Of a DNA stretch of 64,000 nucleotides, positions 61,487 through 64,000 are shown one piece after another (positions within the stretch are counted from its first letter, which is position 1; each line of letters opens with the position of its first letter). The notes beneath the pieces are model-generated. The model was given only the letters and a program-made list of their open reading frames with translations, had not been told where the DNA came from and did no database searches. Source of the stretch: Bullera alba (Eukaryota; Basidiomycota; Tremellomycetes; Tremellales; Bulleraceae); contig BCIX01000004.1 of assembly GCA_001600095.1 (NCBI GenBank), positions 872,586 through 936,585 of the forward strand, in the 5' to 3' direction. The translations under genes and the position numbers were made by a program.

Positions 61487-61771
61487 GATCAACGGTTGCG
61501 AGTGGGTTCCAAAGAGTGGTGCCAGATCCAAGTGGGATCCGACAAGGTCAAGACGAGGCCGACTGTGATGCAGAGTCGTTGACGACTTTGAGCAAACGTC
61601 AAACGGTCGACGTTGTCGCATGCCGGAACCAAAATGAAACCGTGATCATGATTCATGCGCGTCATCATATGCAGTAAGAGGCTCTAAGTCACGAGTTTCG
61701 TGAATAGCCGTATATAGTATATACCTAGTTACTATGTACAATCACCCTCGCCATCGTCCTCGTAGCATCTC

Positions 61772-62810
61772 TTACTCCTCAGCACCTTCGACTGGCGGAT
61801 GTGACATCGCAGTTGAACCATGAGGACCTCGGCTTGTACTCGGGCCTGCTTGAAGCTCAGGGTCGATGTTTGGGTCGAGAGCTGAAGGGAGGGCGCGATC
61901 GGCTGGTCCGGGCTTGGGGCGTCGCTCCGACAGGTCGGCGGTCTTGACCAGCGTCTGCGTGAGTTTCGCAAAGGCGGGGCTACCTCGAAAAGCAGTGGCG
62001 GTCCGACCTTTGGGCGGCTGGTATGATGGTTCGCCAAGATGACTCAATAGTGAACCGAAACCATCGATGAGAACCACGTTGAGATCCTCGAGCTGGTGAC
62101 TGATCCTGTTGAGGAGCTCGACCGTGGACTGAGAGGCGAGCATCTGACCTGCGGCTGCTCGGCTAAGCGGCTGCGAGTATGGGGGCGGGACTCGGGACGG
62201 AGTTTTAGCGGCGGAGGCGGTACCTGGGGTGTCTTGAGCTGGGTCTTGAAAGGCACCGGGTAGAGAGCTGAGAATGTTGGTCTCGTTTAGGTAAGGCATA
62301 CCGGTGGGTCCCTCCTGGGTGTCGATGTTGAACCCGAGGCCAACAGCCTGGCCGTCAGTTGACGTCCTCGATGTGTATGCTCACTTTTTCACGATCCCTC
62401 TGATCCTTCCCCTGTTCAAGAGTCTTTTTTTTGCCAGGAGGCCTCTGTCGAGTGGGCTTCGACTTTGTCTACAGGAACGGTTAGAGACAAGTTCTATCCG
62501 GGGAGAAGGGTGGACTCACAGCGGCATTGGGATCCTTGTTGCTCAAAGGGTTCTATGATCGTCAGCGATGGGTCGAGCAACCTGACATACCTTCTTAGCG
62601 GCCTTTCGAGGTGGAGCTTCGTCCTCGTCTTCTTCCTCCTCCTCCTCCTCCTCGTTGTCCTCTTCGTCTTGATACTCGCCGTCGTCGCCCTGTACGCTCG
62701 GCGAGCGAACGATGGTTCGTCGTCGGCTCTGATGAGAGTCAGCGAGCGGTCGTTGTTGGCTACTGAGATGAACTAACCTTGGACTTGGAGGTGGAAGGCT
62801 CGATGGGCAT
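61772..62810 (-). CDS. Basic/acidic disordered protein, function unknown
   Basis: The ATG at 62810 gives MPIEPSTSKSK. Introns with GT...AG ends join SRRRTIVRSPSVQGDDGEYQ, then an acidic run of about 14 Glu/Asp and APPRKAAKK, then NPLSNKDPNAA, then TKSKPTRQRPPGKKKTLEQ, and finally AVGLGFNIDTQEGPTGMPYL. The last exon contains a helical segment, LASQSTVELLNRISHQLEDL NVVLIDGFGSLLSHL, and a Pro-rich tail ending PPVEGAEE. The acidic block beside basic blocks suits a nuclear or chromatin-associated protein, but no domain is recognised. The acidic run is encoded by a GAG/GAA microsatellite at about 62630-62660. Stop at 61772-61774. Confidence 0.65.
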
Positions 62811-63299
62811 GATGAGGAGGCAAGCGTAGGTCTAGATCCGACAAGAGTCGGTCTATCAAATGAATATGTGGCGTGCAAGAGGTTGGATGGGCAGGGAGTG
62901 AGGACGGTATTGGAGACTATAGGAGGGCTCGGGAGCAAGCGTGAATGTCTATCGTATGGCAGGGTGGGTCAGGGGGCTAAGAGGGATCAAGTACAGGGTG
63001 AGAGAGGTGGCTGTGATTGGGGTCAGGGGGGTCAAGTAGGGGCAGAGAAGCAAGTGAGTGGTCAGTGTGAATTGTGGTGTAGAGTACAACATCAAGATGA
63101 GATTGATCGATGTTTGGGTTTATATAGCACAGTGGTGAGTTGGGGCAGAGGTCAGTGCGCAACGTTGGGACCGTGCGTTGGCAGGCCGAGGCTCCGTGCG
63201 CAACAAGCGGATCGAGTGGCAAGAAGGTTGGAGTCACATTCATGCATGAGTAGAGTACAGGGTACGCCGAGTCATAATGAGAAGAGTACAACGGGTCAC
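62811..63299. other. Purine-biased promoter region
   Basis: About 490 bp upstream of the disordered-protein gene. The plus strand is rich in G, with repeated GGGTCAGGGGG-type words near 62965 and 63020. An antisense open frame through here (62868-63779) looks like a by-product of composition and is not called. Confidence 0.4.
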
Positions 63300-64000
63300 T
63301 TAGACGTAGCTAGTCCTATGAACGGTGCTCACGAAGTCGTCAGTCATGTACAATTGCTGGTACCACTCCACGTCGTCCTCGCTCAGAGCGCCTTCTCCCA
63401 AGTCCATCTTGAGACAGTCGTTGAGCACTCCGTGCCATCCGTCGACAATGTCGTCGCTTGCAGAAGGGTTCCATATGAGGCTGACAAAGGGCGGCACGAT
63501 ACCGGCGTCGATCTGAGCCTGTTCGTCGGGGTGATAGGCCGGGAAATGTTTGTGATAGTCCATTTTGCCGGTACCAATGCAATTTACATCCCAAGCCCAT
63601 TTGCCGTTGCGGAAGATCGGCCAGATCGTGGTGACTGCGCCGAGTGGACAGTACGGACAGCACTGGTGGACATGGATGTAATCGTCAATCACCTGTCGAG
63701 CACTTCTGCGAACAGTCAAGACTTCGTAGTGGTATCTGAGCAGTCGGAGTCTCTCGGCAATGACGGCCTCTGCCTCTGACTGTTCAACTACTATTCCATC
63801 GCTGTCGTTGAATGCTTCGACGGTATCGAGAGCGTTCTCCAGTCCGTTCGTGGTCTCGGTTGGCTCGTGGTCGGGTAGGCGCTGGTCCTTGGGATTTGGC
63901 TTGGCGAGGTCGGGAATCTTTCGAGACTTGGTCTGGATAGGTCGATCTGCATCCTCGTCGTCATCGTAGAACTCGTAGGCGAACATGGCGTCCTCGTCAA
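63300..64000 (-). CDS. Unidentified protein, 5' side at window edge
   Basis: A single open exon ends with a stop at 63300 and stays open to the window edge. An internal ATG at 63986 (MFAYEFYDDDEDADRPIQTK) may be the start or may be internal, because the frame continues upstream (DEDA). The visible 228 residues begin with an acidic, disordered segment. The rest looks folded: AERLRLLRYHYEVLTVRRSA, then DDYIHVHQCCPYCPLGAVTT, WPIFRNGKWAWDVNCIGTGK, then GWHGVLNDCLKMDLGEGALS. The CCPYCP motif could bind metal or form disulfides. I do not recognise the family. Confidence 0.6.
   Translation of the reverse strand, partial: DEDAMFAYEFYDDDEDADRPIQTKSRKIPDLAKPNPKDQRLPDHEPTETTNGLENALDTVEAFNDSDGIVVEQSEAEAVIAERLRLLRYHYEVLTVRRSARQVIDDYIHVHQCCPYCPLGAVTTIWPIFRNGKWAWDVNCIGTGKMDYHKHFPAYHPDEQAQIDAGIVPPFVSLIWNPSASDDIVDGWHGVLNDCLKMDLGEGALSEDDVEWYQQLYMTDDFVSTVHRTSYV

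Noticed and set aside
62960..63060. G-rich repeats resembling telomeric sequence
   Set aside because: The words are irregular (GGGTCAGGGGG type), not TTAGGG-like tandem units, and they lie in an ordinary promoter.
62868..63779. 303-codon open frame on the plus strand
   Set aside because: It runs antisense to the coherent minus-strand protein at 63300-64000 and through a promoter; its composition looks random and it has no domain.

Overview
The window is nuclear DNA from a basidiomycete fungus, most likely a tremellomycete close to Cryptococcus or Kwoniella. Genes are packed on both strands and almost all are broken by many short introns (about 40-80 bp, GT...AG, often with a CTGAC/CTAAC branch site). 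Protein content is eukaryotic housekeeping plus fungal signalling. The species assignment is inferred from gene content and intron style, not from a search.

Layout. 0-2.2 kb: 3'-truncated coiled-coil, glutamine-rich protein (-). 3.4-6.7 kb: trehalose-6-phosphate phosphatase TPS2 (+). 6.8-7.6 kb: small ankyrin-repeat protein (-). 7.9-10.9 kb: RINT1/Tip20 tether subunit (+). 11.0-13.4 kb: chromodomain protein with a zinc cluster and AT-hook-like motif (-). 13.8-15.0 kb: dolichol-phosphate mannose synthase DPM1 (+). 15.1-17.2 kb: large disordered Ser/Pro-rich protein (-). 18.16-18.52 kb: a solo LTR with a 5-bp target duplication. 18.7-26.8 kb: translational activator GCN1 (-). 27.2-29.1 kb: ribosomal proteins uL15 (+) and uL16 (-). 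29.8-30.6 kb: orphan protein whose end runs into a 143-bp foldback element.

31.4-42.8 kb is a signalling block: a Gin4/Hsl1/Cdr2-type kinase (-), the pheromone-type MAP kinase CPK1 (+) and the HOG-pathway response regulator SSK1 (+). SSK1 also carries regions that look like decayed histidine-kinase ATPase and receiver domains. 43-46 kb: LYAR-type zinc-finger protein (-), RPA3 (+) and SmD2 (-). 46.6-48.1 kb: F-box protein (+). 48.3-53.0 kb: TRAPPC11 (-). 53.4-54.1 kb: four-helix membrane protein (+). 54.3-58.2 kb: large PH-domain protein with many RRxS sites (-). 60.1-61.5 kb: mitochondrial phosphate carrier (-). 61.8-64 kb: two unidentified proteins (-), the last reaching the window edge.

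No tRNA, rRNA, CRISPR array or intact transposon was seen. The least ordinary items are the foldback at the 3' end of the orphan gene, the solo LTR with its palindrome cluster, the hybrid-kinase-like architecture hidden in SSK1, and the chromodomain protein.
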